Both the position numbers and the translations under genes were made by a program. A stretch of DNA of 64,000 nt from Actinomycetota bacterium (lineage in GTDB: Bacteria > Actinomycetota > Actinomycetes > Actinomycetales > Dermatophilaceae), in assembly GCA_020161815.1 (NCBI GenBank), contig JAIUOP010000004.1, positions 92,507-156,506 of the forward strand, read 5' to 3'. Shown here one piece after another: positions 15,949-23,845 of the stretch; position 1 is the stretch's first letter, and the number at the start of each line of letters is the position of its first letter. The notes beneath the pieces were generated by a model, which saw only the letters and a program-made list of their open reading frames with translations, did not search any database and was not told the origin of the DNA.

Positions 15949-17277
15949 TCAGGAAGCGGCTGCGGCGGCCCTGGCGGCGGCGGGGAGGGCGTCGGCGATG
16001 ACCTGGAGGGCTTCCTCGTCGTGCGACCCGGAGACGAACCACGCCTCGAAGGCCGACGGGGGCAGGTGCACGCCCTGGTCGAGCATCGAGTGGAAGAACC
16101 GCCCGAAGGCGGCGGTGTCCTGGTCGCGGGCCTGGTCGTAGTTGGTGACGGCGTCCTCGCGGAAGAAGATCGAGAACATCGACCCGGCCCACTGCACGGT
16201 GTGCGCGACGCCCTCGGAGGAGAGCGCAGCCGAGGCGGCATCGGCGATGGCCGAGGCGGTGGACTGCAGGCGCGGGTAGAGGTCGTCAGTGCACCCCCGC
16301 AGGGTCGCCAGTCCGGCAGCGGTGGCCACCGGGTTCCCCGAGAGCGTTCCCGCCTGGTAGACCGGGCCCTCCGGTGCGAGCCGGGCCATGACGTCGGCGC
16401 GACCACCGAAGGCCGCCGCCGGGAAGCCGCCACCCATGACCTTGCCGAAGGTGAACAGGTCCGGGGCGCCCGCGGCATAGGGACCTTCGAGCCCGTACCA
16501 CCCGGCCTTCGAGCACCGGAAGCCGGTCATCACCTCGTCCGAGACGAGCAGCGCGCCGTGCGCGGCCGTGATCCGACGCAGGCCCTCGGTGAAGCCGGGG
16601 GCGGGCGGGACCACGCCCATGTTGCCCGGCGCCGCCTCGGTGATGACCGCGGCGATCTCCGACCCGCGCGCGGCGAACACCTCCTCGACCGCGGCGAGGT
16701 CGTTGTAGGGCAGCACGATCGTTTCGGCCGTCATCTCGGCCGGCACGCCCGCGGAGTCCGGCAGGGCGAAGGTCGCGACGCCGGAGCCGGCCGCGGCCAG
16801 GAGGGCGTCGACGTGCCCGTGGTAGCAGCCGGCGAACTTCACGATGACCGAGCGCCCGGTGAAGCCCCGCGCGAGCCGGATCGCCGACATCGTCGCCTCG
16901 GTGCCGCTCGAGACCAGCCGCACCTGCTCGACCGGCTCGACCCGAGCCACGATCTCCTCCGCCAGCAGCACCTCGTTCTCACTCGGCGTGCCGAACGAAA
17001 AGCCCTGTGCCGCAGCCTTTTCCACTGCCTCAAGGACATCAGCCCGGGCGTGCCCGAGGATCATCGGGCCCCACGAGCAGAGCAGGTCGACATAGCGGTT
17101 GCCGTCGGCGTCGAACAACCATGGCCCCTGCGCGGACCGGACGAAGCGCGGCGCCCCACCTACGGCTCGGAAGGCCCGCACCGGGCTGTTCACCCCGCCG
17201 GGGATGACGGCGCGGGCGCGCTCGAGCAGGGCCTCGGAGGCAGTGGTGGTCAGGGCGTTCGCAGCGGTGTCGGGCAC
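15949..17277 (-). CDS. hemL: glutamate-1-semialdehyde 2,1-aminomutase
   Basis: PLP enzyme that makes 5-aminolevulinate in the C5 pathway. It has 442 residues. Seen: [17 protein letters not shown] near the N-terminus, [48 protein letters not shown] with the PLP Lys (about residue 279), and [16 protein letters not shown]. Start is GTG 17277. Cytoplasmic; takes the product of HemA, encoded upstream in the same cluster. Confidence 0.96.
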   Translation of the reverse strand: MPDTAANALTTTASEALLERARAVIPGGVNSPVRAFRAVGGAPRFVRSAQGPWLFDADGNRYVDLLCSWGPMILGHARADVLEAVEKAAAQGFSFGTPSENEVLLAEEIVARVEPVEQVRLVSSGTEATMSAIRLARGFTGRSVIVKFAGCYHGHVDALLAAAGSGVATFALPDSAGVPAEMTAETIVLPYNDLAAVEEVFAARGSEIAAVITEAAPGNMGVVPPAPGFTEGLRRITAAHGALLVSDEVMTGFRCSKAGWYGLEGPYAAGAPDLFTFGKVMGGGFPAAAFGGRADVMARLAPEGPVYQAGTLSGNPVATAAGLATLRGCTDDLYPRLQSTASAIADAASAALSSEGVAHTVQWAGSMFSIFFREDAVTNYDQARDQDTAAFGRFFHSMLDQGVHLPPSAFEAWFVSGSHDEEALQVIADALPAAARAAAAAS

Positions 17278-17322
17278 GCCCTCGAGTCTACGAGCGGGTC
17301 CACGCCACCGAGGGCACGCGCC

Positions 17323-17811
17323 TCAGTGGGCGTCGGTCTCCTCGGCCCCGGCGAGCGGGTTCGCGTCCCGCACCGACTGCATCGCGTCGCCGAGCGCGAT
17401 GAACTGCTCCGGCGTCAGCGGGTCGATGAGGTGGCGCCGCACGCTCTCGACGTGGATGCGTGCCAGGCCCTCGACCTTGGCCCGACCGGCGGGCGTCAGG
17501 CAGAGGACCACGCCCCGCCCGTCGTCGGGCGCCGGCTCACGCAGCACCCAGCCGCGCTTCTCCAGGCGCGCCGCCGTGTGCGTCACCCGGCTGCGCGACT
17601 GGACGATGAAGTCGGCCAGCGCGGACATCCGCTGCCGTCCTCGAGGCGCCTCCGAGAGCATCGAGATGAGTTCGTACTCCGGCAGGCTCACGCCGTGCTC
17701 GGCGAGGTCCTTGTCCAGGGCGACGGCCAACTCCCTGCTCCCGCGCAGGTAGGCCCGCCAGGCCTCCTGCTCGGCGGCGGAGAGCCAGCGCGGCTGGTCG
17801 GCGGCTCCCAT
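17323..17811 (-). CDS. MarR family transcriptional regulator
   Basis: A 162-residue winged-helix repressor. The core is YELISMLSEAPRGRQRMSAL, FIVQSRSRVTHTAARLEKRG (recognition helix) and the wing PAPDDGRGVVLCLTPAGR. ATG 17811 has AGGAG about 9 nt upstream. It sits between hemB and hemL in the same direction with gaps of 37 and 45 nt, so it is either cotranscribed with the heme genes or has its own promoter. Ligand unknown. Confidence 0.88.
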   Translation of the reverse strand: MGAADQPRWLSAAEQEAWRAYLRGSRELAVALDKDLAEHGVSLPEYELISMLSEAPRGRQRMSALADFIVQSRSRVTHTAARLEKRGWVLREPAPDDGRGVVLCLTPAGRAKVEGLARIHVESVRRHLIDPLTPEQFIALGDAMQSVRDANPLAGAEETDAH

Positions 17812-17848
17812 GCCTCAGCTCCTGTCATTCATCGTTCAACCGTGTGCG

Positions 17849-18838
17849 TCAATTGACGCCATTGAGCCGCCCCGCGACCTCCAGGGCGAAGTACGTGAGG
17901 ACGATCTGCGCCCCCGCCCGCTTGAGGTGGAGGACGGACTCGTCGACGACGCGGTCCTGGTCGATCCAGCCACGCTCCGCGGCTGCGACGATCTGGGCGT
18001 ACTCCCCCGAGATCTGGTAGGCCGCGACCGGCACCGTGGACAGCTGTGCCGCGGCGGCGATGATGTCGAGGTGGGGCTGCCCTGGCTTGACCATCACGAG
18101 GTCGGCCCCCTCCGCGAGGTCGAGCTCGATCTCGCGGATCGCCTCCGTCGCGTTCGCGGGGTCCTGTTGGTATGCCGCGCGGTCGCCCACCAGCGAGGAC
18201 TGCACCGCCTCGCGGAAGGGTCCATAGAGGCCGGAGGTGTACTTCGCGGCATACGCCAGGAGCAGGGTGTCGGTGAAGCCGGCGGCGTCGAGCGCGGCGC
18301 GCACGTGTCCGACCTGCCCGTCCATCATCCCGGAGAGGCCGAGCACCTCGGCACCGGCGGCGGCCTGCGCGAGGGCCATCGCGGCATACCTCTCGAGGGT
18401 CGCGTCGTTGTCGACGCGGCCGTCGGCGGAGAGCACCCCGCAGTGGCCGTGGTCGGTGAACTCGTCCAGGCACAGGTCGGCCATGACGACGATCCGCTCA
18501 CCGACGGCATCGGCGAGGCGCCGGAGCGCGACGTTGAGGATGCCGCCGGGGTCGTCGGCGCCGGAGCCCCGGGCATCCTTGGCGGTCGGGACGCCGAAGA
18601 CCATGATCCCGCCGAGCCCGGCGGCCACGGCGCGCTCGGCCTCGGCGACCAGGGAGTCGAGGGTGTGCTGGACGACCCCTGGCATCGAGGAGATCGGCGT
18701 CGGCGCCTCGATGCCCTCACGGACGAAGACGGGCAGGACGAGGTCGGCCGGGTGCAGTCGCGTCTGGGCGACGAGCCGGCGCACCGCCGGGGACCGGCGC
18801 AGTCGGCGGGGGCGGACGGTCGGGAACATCGCCGGCAC
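17849..18838 (-). CDS. hemB: porphobilinogen synthase (delta-aminolevulinate dehydratase)
   Basis: Condenses two 5-aminolevulinates. It has 329 residues. The metal region reads ADLCLDEFTDHGHCGV, the Asp-containing rather than triple-Cys form, suggesting a Mg-type enzyme. Schiff-base lysines are in AYAAKYTSGLYGPFREA and LVMVKPGQPHLDI. N-terminal RLRRSPAVRRLVAQT is typical. GTG start at 18838, 2 nt after the hemD stop; part of the rex-hemA-hemC-hemD-hemB run. Confidence 0.95.
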   Translation of the reverse strand: MPAMFPTVRPRRLRRSPAVRRLVAQTRLHPADLVLPVFVREGIEAPTPISSMPGVVQHTLDSLVAEAERAVAAGLGGIMVFGVPTAKDARGSGADDPGGILNVALRRLADAVGERIVVMADLCLDEFTDHGHCGVLSADGRVDNDATLERYAAMALAQAAAGAEVLGLSGMMDGQVGHVRAALDAAGFTDTLLLAYAAKYTSGLYGPFREAVQSSLVGDRAAYQQDPANATEAIREIELDLAEGADLVMVKPGQPHLDIIAAAAQLSTVPVAAYQISGEYAQIVAAAERGWIDQDRVVDESVLHLKRAGAQIVLTYFALEVAGRLNGVN

Positions 18839-18840
18839 CC

Positions 18841-20463
18841 TCAGGACCGGGCTCGGCGCCGGGAGTCGGCCCGCCGCTGGCTGGGGCGACGCACCGGCTC
18901 ACCGGCAGCGCGCGCCGCCTCGGCCCGCGCCGCCCCGTGGACGGCGAGGGCGTCGATGAGCTGCTCGGCCGACGGCTGGGGCGCCAGGACGTCGACCCGC
19001 AGCCCGAGCTCCTCGGCCGTCTTGGCGGTCTGCGGGCCGATGCAGGCGATGACGGTGCTCGGGTGCGGCTTGCCGGCGATGCCGATGAGGTTGCGCACCG
19101 TGGAGCTGGAGGTGAAGACGACGGCGTCGAAGGCGCCTGACTTGATCGCGTCGCGCACCTCCGGGGCCGGAGGGGCCGCCCGGACGGTGCGGTAGGCGGT
19201 GACGTCGTCGACCTCCCAACCCATCTCGATCAGGCCCGCGACGAGGGTGTCCGTGGCGATGTCGGCGCGCGGCAGGAGGACGCGGTTGATCGGGTCGAGG
19301 ACGTCGTCGTAGGGCGGCCAGTCCTCGAGCAGGCCGCGCGCGGACTGCTCACCACTGGGCACCAGGTCCGGGATGAGGCCCCAGTCGCGCAGGGCGGCGG
19401 CAGTGACGCCCCCCACGGCCGCGACCTTGAGGCCGGAGAAGGTCCGCGCGTCCAGCCCGAGCGCCTCGAAGCGCTCACGCACGGCCTTGACCGCGTTGAC
19501 GCTGGTGAAGCCGACCCACTCGTACCTGCCGGTGACCATGCCGGTGATCGCCCGCTCCATCTGTTGCGGGGTGCGCGGCGGCTCGACGTTGATCGTCGGC
19601 ACGACGGTCGGGACGGCACCGTGGTGGCCCAGTCGGGCCCGGATGCTCGCCGACTGCTCCTGGGTGCGCGGCACGAGGACGTTCCACCCGAAGAGGGGCT
19701 TGGTCTCGAACCACGACAGGGCATCGCGCAGGTCCACGGTCGGACCGACGACGGCCAGGAGCGGGACCGGCCGGCCCTCGCCCTTGGCGACCAGGTCGGG
19801 GGCCTCCCCCAGCGTGCTGGTGGTCGTCGTCTGGGTGACGAGCGTGCCGTGCGTCGTGAGGGCGACCGGGGTGGCCGGGTCGCGGCCGGCGTCGAGCAGG
19901 GCGGTCAGGCTGCGCCTGATCGTCTCGGCGCCGCCCAGCGCGACCGCCGTCGAGCGCGGGTCGAGGACGGTGGGGTCGAGGGCATCGCCGACGCCGAGCA
20001 CGTGGATGCCCGTAGAGCTGGCCTGGGTCAGGGGTATGCCGGCGTAGGCCGGCACCGCGGTCACGGCACTGACGCCGGGCACGATCTCGAAGGGGATGCC
20101 GGCCTTGGCGCAGGCGAGCGCCTCCTCGGCGAGGCCGTTGAAGGTGGCCGGGTCGCCGTCCATGAGGCGCACGACGTGTCCGGCGCGGTGGGCCTTGGCG
20201 GTCGAGACGACCAGCTTGGCGTTCGAGGCGTGGGTGAGCGGCTGCCCGTGGTCACCTCGAGCAGCGTCGACGACGGCCGTGCCGGGGCGGCAGTGGCGCT
20301 CGACGACCTCCTCCCGCGCGACGAGGTCGAGGATGACCGCGTCGGCCTGGGCGAGGGCCTCGACGGCGCGCAGCGTGAGCAGGCCCGGGTCGCCGGGACC
20401 GGCGCCGACGAAGGTCACGGTCGCCGGCGCGAGGGCACGGCGAGAGGTCTTGGCGGTCGTCAC
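18841..20463 (-). CDS. hemD: fused uroporphyrinogen-III methyltransferase-like / uroporphyrinogen-III synthase
   Basis: A 540-residue two-domain protein. Residues 15-250 have the SUMT fold: TFVGAGPGDPGLLTLRAVEAL, then RLMDGDPATFNG where active SUMTs usually have a GGDPFVFGRG-type loop, and EIVPGVSAVTAVPAYAGIPLT. The altered loop suggests weak or no methyltransferase activity, as in other actinobacterial fusions. Residues 260-515 are HemD: LVPRTQEQSASIRARL, GFTSVNAVKAV, AVGGVTAAALRDWG, FTSSSTVRNL. It cyclises hydroxymethylbilane from HemC. GTG 20463 overlaps the hemC stop by 4 nt. Confidence 0.92.
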   Translation of the reverse strand: MTTAKTSRRALAPATVTFVGAGPGDPGLLTLRAVEALAQADAVILDLVAREEVVERHCRPGTAVVDAARGDHGQPLTHASNAKLVVSTAKAHRAGHVVRLMDGDPATFNGLAEEALACAKAGIPFEIVPGVSAVTAVPAYAGIPLTQASSTGIHVLGVGDALDPTVLDPRSTAVALGGAETIRRSLTALLDAGRDPATPVALTTHGTLVTQTTTTSTLGEAPDLVAKGEGRPVPLLAVVGPTVDLRDALSWFETKPLFGWNVLVPRTQEQSASIRARLGHHGAVPTVVPTINVEPPRTPQQMERAITGMVTGRYEWVGFTSVNAVKAVRERFEALGLDARTFSGLKVAAVGGVTAAALRDWGLIPDLVPSGEQSARGLLEDWPPYDDVLDPINRVLLPRADIATDTLVAGLIEMGWEVDDVTAYRTVRAAPPAPEVRDAIKSGAFDAVVFTSSSTVRNLIGIAGKPHPSTVIACIGPQTAKTAEELGLRVDVLAPQPSAEQLIDALAVHGAARAEAARAAGEPVRRPSQRRADSRRRARS

Positions 20464-21413
20464 AGGTCACGCTCCGTGGCGGTCTTGAGTCGGGTCAGGT
20501 CGGGGACGAGGTCGGCAGCGCCGTCCTCGAGGAGCAGGTGGGCCAGGCGCGCACCGAGGCCCACCGGGTCCTCGATCGGGCCGGTGAGGGCGCGTCGGAC
20601 CTCGCCGGACCCGTCCACGGCGGCGACGACGCCGCGCAGGCTGAGCTCGTCGCCGTCCTCGCCCATCACGACCTCGGCGAGGGCCCCGACGGGGGCGGAG
20701 CAGCCGGCCTCCAGGGTCGCCAGGAGGGCGCGCTCGGCGGTCACGCAGGCGCGGGTGTCGGCATCGTCGAGGGGCGCCACGGCAGCGTGGGTCCGGGCGT
20801 CGTCGGCGCGGATCTCGACGGCCAGGCACCCCTGACCGGGGGCCGGGAGCACCTGGATCGGGTCGAGCACCTCGGTCACGAGCCCGGCGCGACCGACACG
20901 ACGCAGGCCGGCGAGGGCGAGGACGACCGCGTCGTTGCCCCCGGGGGCCACCGACGCCAGCCGGGTGTCGACATTGCCGCGCAGGTCGGCGACGACGTGC
21001 CCGAGACCGAGGTTGAGCAGCTGCGCGCGCCGGCGCGGCGAGCCGGTGCCGATGACGGCACCAGCCGGCAGCTCACCCAGGGTGAGGCCGTCGCGGGCCA
21101 CGAGGGCGTCGCGCGGGTCCTCGCGCCGCGGGTGGGCCGCGATGACCAGACCGGGCTGCGGGGCCGTCGGCAGGTCCTTGAGCGAGTGGACGGCGATGTC
21201 GATCGCACCGGACAGCAGCGCCTCGCGCAGGGCGGACACGAACACCCCGGTCCCCCCGAGGTGGCGCAGCGGCGTCTGCTGGTCGCGGTCGCCCTCGGAG
21301 ATCACCGGCACCATCTCGACGTCGTGCCCCAGGTCACGCAGGTCGTCGGCGAGCATGCCGGCCTGGTTCCAGGCGAGCTTGCTCCGGCGGGTCCCGAGCA
21401 GGAGCCGGCTCAT
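20460..21413 (-). CDS. hemC: hydroxymethylbilane synthase
   Basis: Polymerises four porphobilinogens. It has 317 residues. Seen: LLLGTRRSKLAWNQAG at the N-terminus, AIDIAVHSLKDLPTAPQPGL with the catalytic Asp and Lys, GTGSPRRRAQLLNL, and LEAGCSAPVGALAE, where the Cys holds the dipyrromethane cofactor. Its start overlaps the hemA stop (4 nt). Confidence 0.97.
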   Translation of the reverse strand: MSRLLLGTRRSKLAWNQAGMLADDLRDLGHDVEMVPVISEGDRDQQTPLRHLGGTGVFVSALREALLSGAIDIAVHSLKDLPTAPQPGLVIAAHPRREDPRDALVARDGLTLGELPAGAVIGTGSPRRRAQLLNLGLGHVVADLRGNVDTRLASVAPGGNDAVVLALAGLRRVGRAGLVTEVLDPIQVLPAPGQGCLAVEIRADDARTHAAVAPLDDADTRACVTAERALLATLEAGCSAPVGALAEVVMGEDGDELSLRGVVAAVDGSGEVRRALTGPIEDPVGLGARLAHLLLEDGAADLVPDLTRLKTATERDL

Positions 21414-22726
21414 CGGGCCTCCTCCGTCTCGTGGAGGGCGACCGGCGCGGAGACCAGCTGGACTTCGCGGTGGTCGAGGTCGAAGAGCTCGCTCAGGGCG
21501 CGCGCATAGCTCCCACCCTCCCCACGCTCGGCCAGCGCCTTGACCCGCACGGTGGGCGCGTGGAGCAGCTTCTCGACCACCCGGTGGACGGTCTTCTCCA
21601 CCTCGGCCCGGTCCCCCTCGCTCATGGTCGGCGCCCGATGGGAGAGCCGGGCCAGCTCGGCCCGCACCACCTCGTCGGCGCGGCGACGCAGGGCGCTGAC
21701 GGTCGGCGCGACCGAGGCGGCCATCCGGGACGTGAGGTACTCGGCGACCTCCGCGGTGACCAGGTCGGCCGCGGCGGTGACCTCTGGCGCCTGGCCGGTC
21801 GAGGAGAGCAGCGCACCCAACTCACCCAACCCGAGGAGGGTGATGCCATCGAGGGTGGCCGCCTGCGGATCGATGTCACGGGGCAGGGCGAGGTCGACGA
21901 GCACCTGCGCCCGACCCGCCCGCGCCCGGCGCGCGGCCTCGACCGCGGTCAGCGGGAGGACGTGCCCGCGCGCACCGGTGCTCGACAGGACGATGTCGGC
22001 GCCCCCGAGGGCCTCGTGGGCCTCGTCCCAGGGCAGCGACTCCGCACCGAGGCGGTCGGCGAGTGACTCGGCCCGCCCCGGTGTGCGGTTGGTGACGACG
22101 AGGGACCCGACCCCACGACGGGACACGGTGGTCGCGGCGAGCGCTCCCATGCCGCCGGCGCCGACGACGAGCACGCTGGCATCGCTGAGGTCGCCGAGGG
22201 TGCGCTCGGCCGCCTCGAGGGCGGCATCGACGAGGGACTGGCTCACCGAGTCGATCCCGGTCTGGCTGTGGACGCTCTTGCCGACGTGGAGGGCACGCTG
22301 GAAGAGGGTGTTCAGCTCGGGCCCGAGGTGGCCATGGCCCTGTGCTCGCCGCAGGGCCAGCCGGAGCTGCCCGAGGATCTGCGCCTCACCGATCGCCATC
22401 GACTCGAGCCCGGCCGCGACCTTGAAGGCGTGGACGACTCCCCGCTCCTCGTAGTGCACGTAGAGGTAGGGCTGCAGCACGGCCAGGGGCAGGTCGGTCA
22501 GGGTGGTGAACGCGGCCGTCAGGTCGGCGAGGGCGCCGTGGAAGGTGCTGGCGTCGGCATACATCTCGGTGCGGTTGCACGTCGAGAGCAGCATCGCCTC
22601 GCGCACGTGCTCGCCCGCGAGGGCGCGGCGCTCGAACTCACTGGCCAGGTCGGCGTCAGCACTGACCTGCGCGAGGAGGTCCATGGGGGCCTTGTGGTGC
22701 GACAGGCCCAGGACGAGCAGACTCAT
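21410..22726 (-). CDS. hemA: glutamyl-tRNA reductase
   Basis: First step of the C5 tetrapyrrole pathway, NADPH-dependent. It has 438 residues. Catalytic Cys is in MLLSTCNRTEMYAD (about residue 50); also GEAQILGQLRLALRRAQ, the NADPH fold VLVVGAGGMGALAA and ADIVLSSTGARGHVL. Begins MSLLVLGLSHHKAPMDLL, typical. ATG 22726 overlaps the rex stop (ATGA), so its translation is tied to the redox regulator. Confidence 0.97.
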   Translation of the reverse strand: MSLLVLGLSHHKAPMDLLAQVSADADLASEFERRALAGEHVREAMLLSTCNRTEMYADASTFHGALADLTAAFTTLTDLPLAVLQPYLYVHYEERGVVHAFKVAAGLESMAIGEAQILGQLRLALRRAQGHGHLGPELNTLFQRALHVGKSVHSQTGIDSVSQSLVDAALEAAERTLGDLSDASVLVVGAGGMGALAATTVSRRGVGSLVVTNRTPGRAESLADRLGAESLPWDEAHEALGGADIVLSSTGARGHVLPLTAVEAARRARAGRAQVLVDLALPRDIDPQAATLDGITLLGLGELGALLSSTGQAPEVTAAADLVTAEVAEYLTSRMAASVAPTVSALRRRADEVVRAELARLSHRAPTMSEGDRAEVEKTVHRVVEKLLHAPTVRVKALAERGEGGSYARALSELFDLDHREVQLVSAPVALHETEEAR

Positions 22727-23394
22727 GACAGCATCGCTTCGGTGTCGGGGCCCGAGCGCTGCTGGGCCAGGAAGGCAAGGATCTGGAGTTCGGTCGCCAG
22801 GTCGACCTTGCGCAGGTCGACCTCCGGCGGGACGGTGAGGACGCTCGGCGCGAAGTTGAGGATCGAGCGCACGCCCGCCGCGACGAGCTGGTCGGCGACG
22901 GCCTGGGCGGACTCGGGCGGGGTCGCGATGACGCCGATGGCCAGGCCCTCGTCCCGCACCAGGGCGGGCAGGTCCGCCATGGCGCGCACGGTGTGGCCGG
23001 CGGCGCGCAGGCCGACCAGCCGCTCGTCGTAGTCGAGCACCGCGACGACACGGAAGCCGCGCGTCGAGAAACCGCGGTATGCCGCAAGGGCGCGGCCGAG
23101 GTTGCCCATCCCGACGATGGCCACGGGCCAGTCACGGGCCAGGCCGAGGACCTCGCTGATCTCGGCCGCCAGGTGGGCGACGTCATAGCCGACGCCACGC
23201 ACGCCGTAGGAACCGAGCTGCGAGAGGTCCTTGCGGAGCATGGCCGGCGAGACACCGGCCGCACTGGCCAGCTCATCGGAGCTGACCGAGGCGACGCGGG
23301 CGTCGACGAGGGCGGTGAGTGCGCGGAGGTAGCCGGGGAGTCGAGCGACCGTGGCGTCGGGCAGACCCCGTCGGCTGGCCGCCTCGGTGCTCAC
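22723..23394 (-). CDS. rex: redox-sensing transcriptional repressor Rex
   Basis: Winged-helix repressor that binds DNA when NAD+/NADH is high and lets go on NADH. It has 223 residues from GTG 23394, chosen because GAGAGG lies about 8-13 nt upstream; an ATG at 23433 is possible but lacks such a site. Seen: GLPDATVARLPGYLRAL (N-terminal helix), AGVSPAMLRKDLSQLGSYGV (recognition helix) and the Rossmann motif AIVGMGNLGRALAAY. It is the first gene of rex-hemA-hemC-hemD-hemB, and a Rex-type operator lies 78 bp upstream. Confidence 0.96.
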   Translation of the reverse strand: MSTEAASRRGLPDATVARLPGYLRALTALVDARVASVSSDELASAAGVSPAMLRKDLSQLGSYGVRGVGYDVAHLAAEISEVLGLARDWPVAIVGMGNLGRALAAYRGFSTRGFRVVAVLDYDERLVGLRAAGHTVRAMADLPALVRDEGLAIGVIATPPESAQAVADQLVAAGVRSILNFAPSVLTVPPEVDLRKVDLATELQILAFLAQQRSGPDTEAMLS

Positions 23395-23471
23395 GCGCGT
23401 CGATCCTCTCCGCTCGTCCGGCTGGCCGTCCACAGGGTGGGACGGAGCCCGGATGCGGCCACACTACGCAC

Positions 23472-23489
23472 TTGTGAAGGGATGCACAA
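23472..23489. promoter_or_regulatory. Rex operator (ROP) candidate
   Basis: TTGTGAAGGGATGCACAA: an 18-bp inverted repeat with 7-nt half-sites (TTGTGAA / TGCACAA, one mismatch) and a 4-nt centre, close to the known Rex consensus TTGTGAA-N4-TTCACAA. It is 78-95 bp upstream of the rex start, so autoregulation and redox control of the heme operon are expected. Confidence 0.82.
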
Positions 23490-23594
23490 AGTCGATGGGC
23501 ACCCCGCGAGACAGCCTTCACATCCGGTGTGGTAAACGACACCCGAGCTCCGGCCCACGGGCTGTCGTCGACGCTTCCGGCGGGGCGGCTCCCC

Positions 23595-23837
23595 TCAGTC
23601 AGAGAGGGCGGCGCGCAGCTGGTCCGGGGTGACCCGCCACTGGGCGATGACCGCGTCGTCGACGAGGACGACCGGGATCAGCTCGGCATAGGCGGCGAGG
23701 GCTTGAGGGTCGCCATCCACGGACCGGACCTCGAGGGCCTCGCTGAGCTCACGGCATACGGCCTCGACGACCGCGATCGCCTCGGTGCAGAGGTGGCAGC
23801 CGGCCCGCGACCAGACGACCACCCGGGGGGCGCCCAC
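23595..23837 (-). CDS. glutaredoxin-like protein (DUF836 type)
   Basis: An 80-residue protein from GTG 23837. It opens APRVVVWSRAGCHLCTEAIAVV with a CxxC redox pair (CHLC, residues about 14-17), and has the cis-Pro in YAELIPVVLVDDAV, matching glutaredoxin-like DUF836 proteins. It starts 8 nt after the acyltransferase stop. Its end faces away from the rex promoter region. Substrate unknown. Confidence 0.82.
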   Translation of the reverse strand: MGAPRVVVWSRAGCHLCTEAIAVVEAVCRELSEALEVRSVDGDPQALAAYAELIPVVLVDDAVIAQWRVTPDQLRAALSD

Positions 23838-23845
23838 CTCGAGGC

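Noticed and set aside
15376..17856. An 826-codon plus-strand frame
   Set aside because: Antisense to the histidine phosphatase, hemL and marR; no features of its own.
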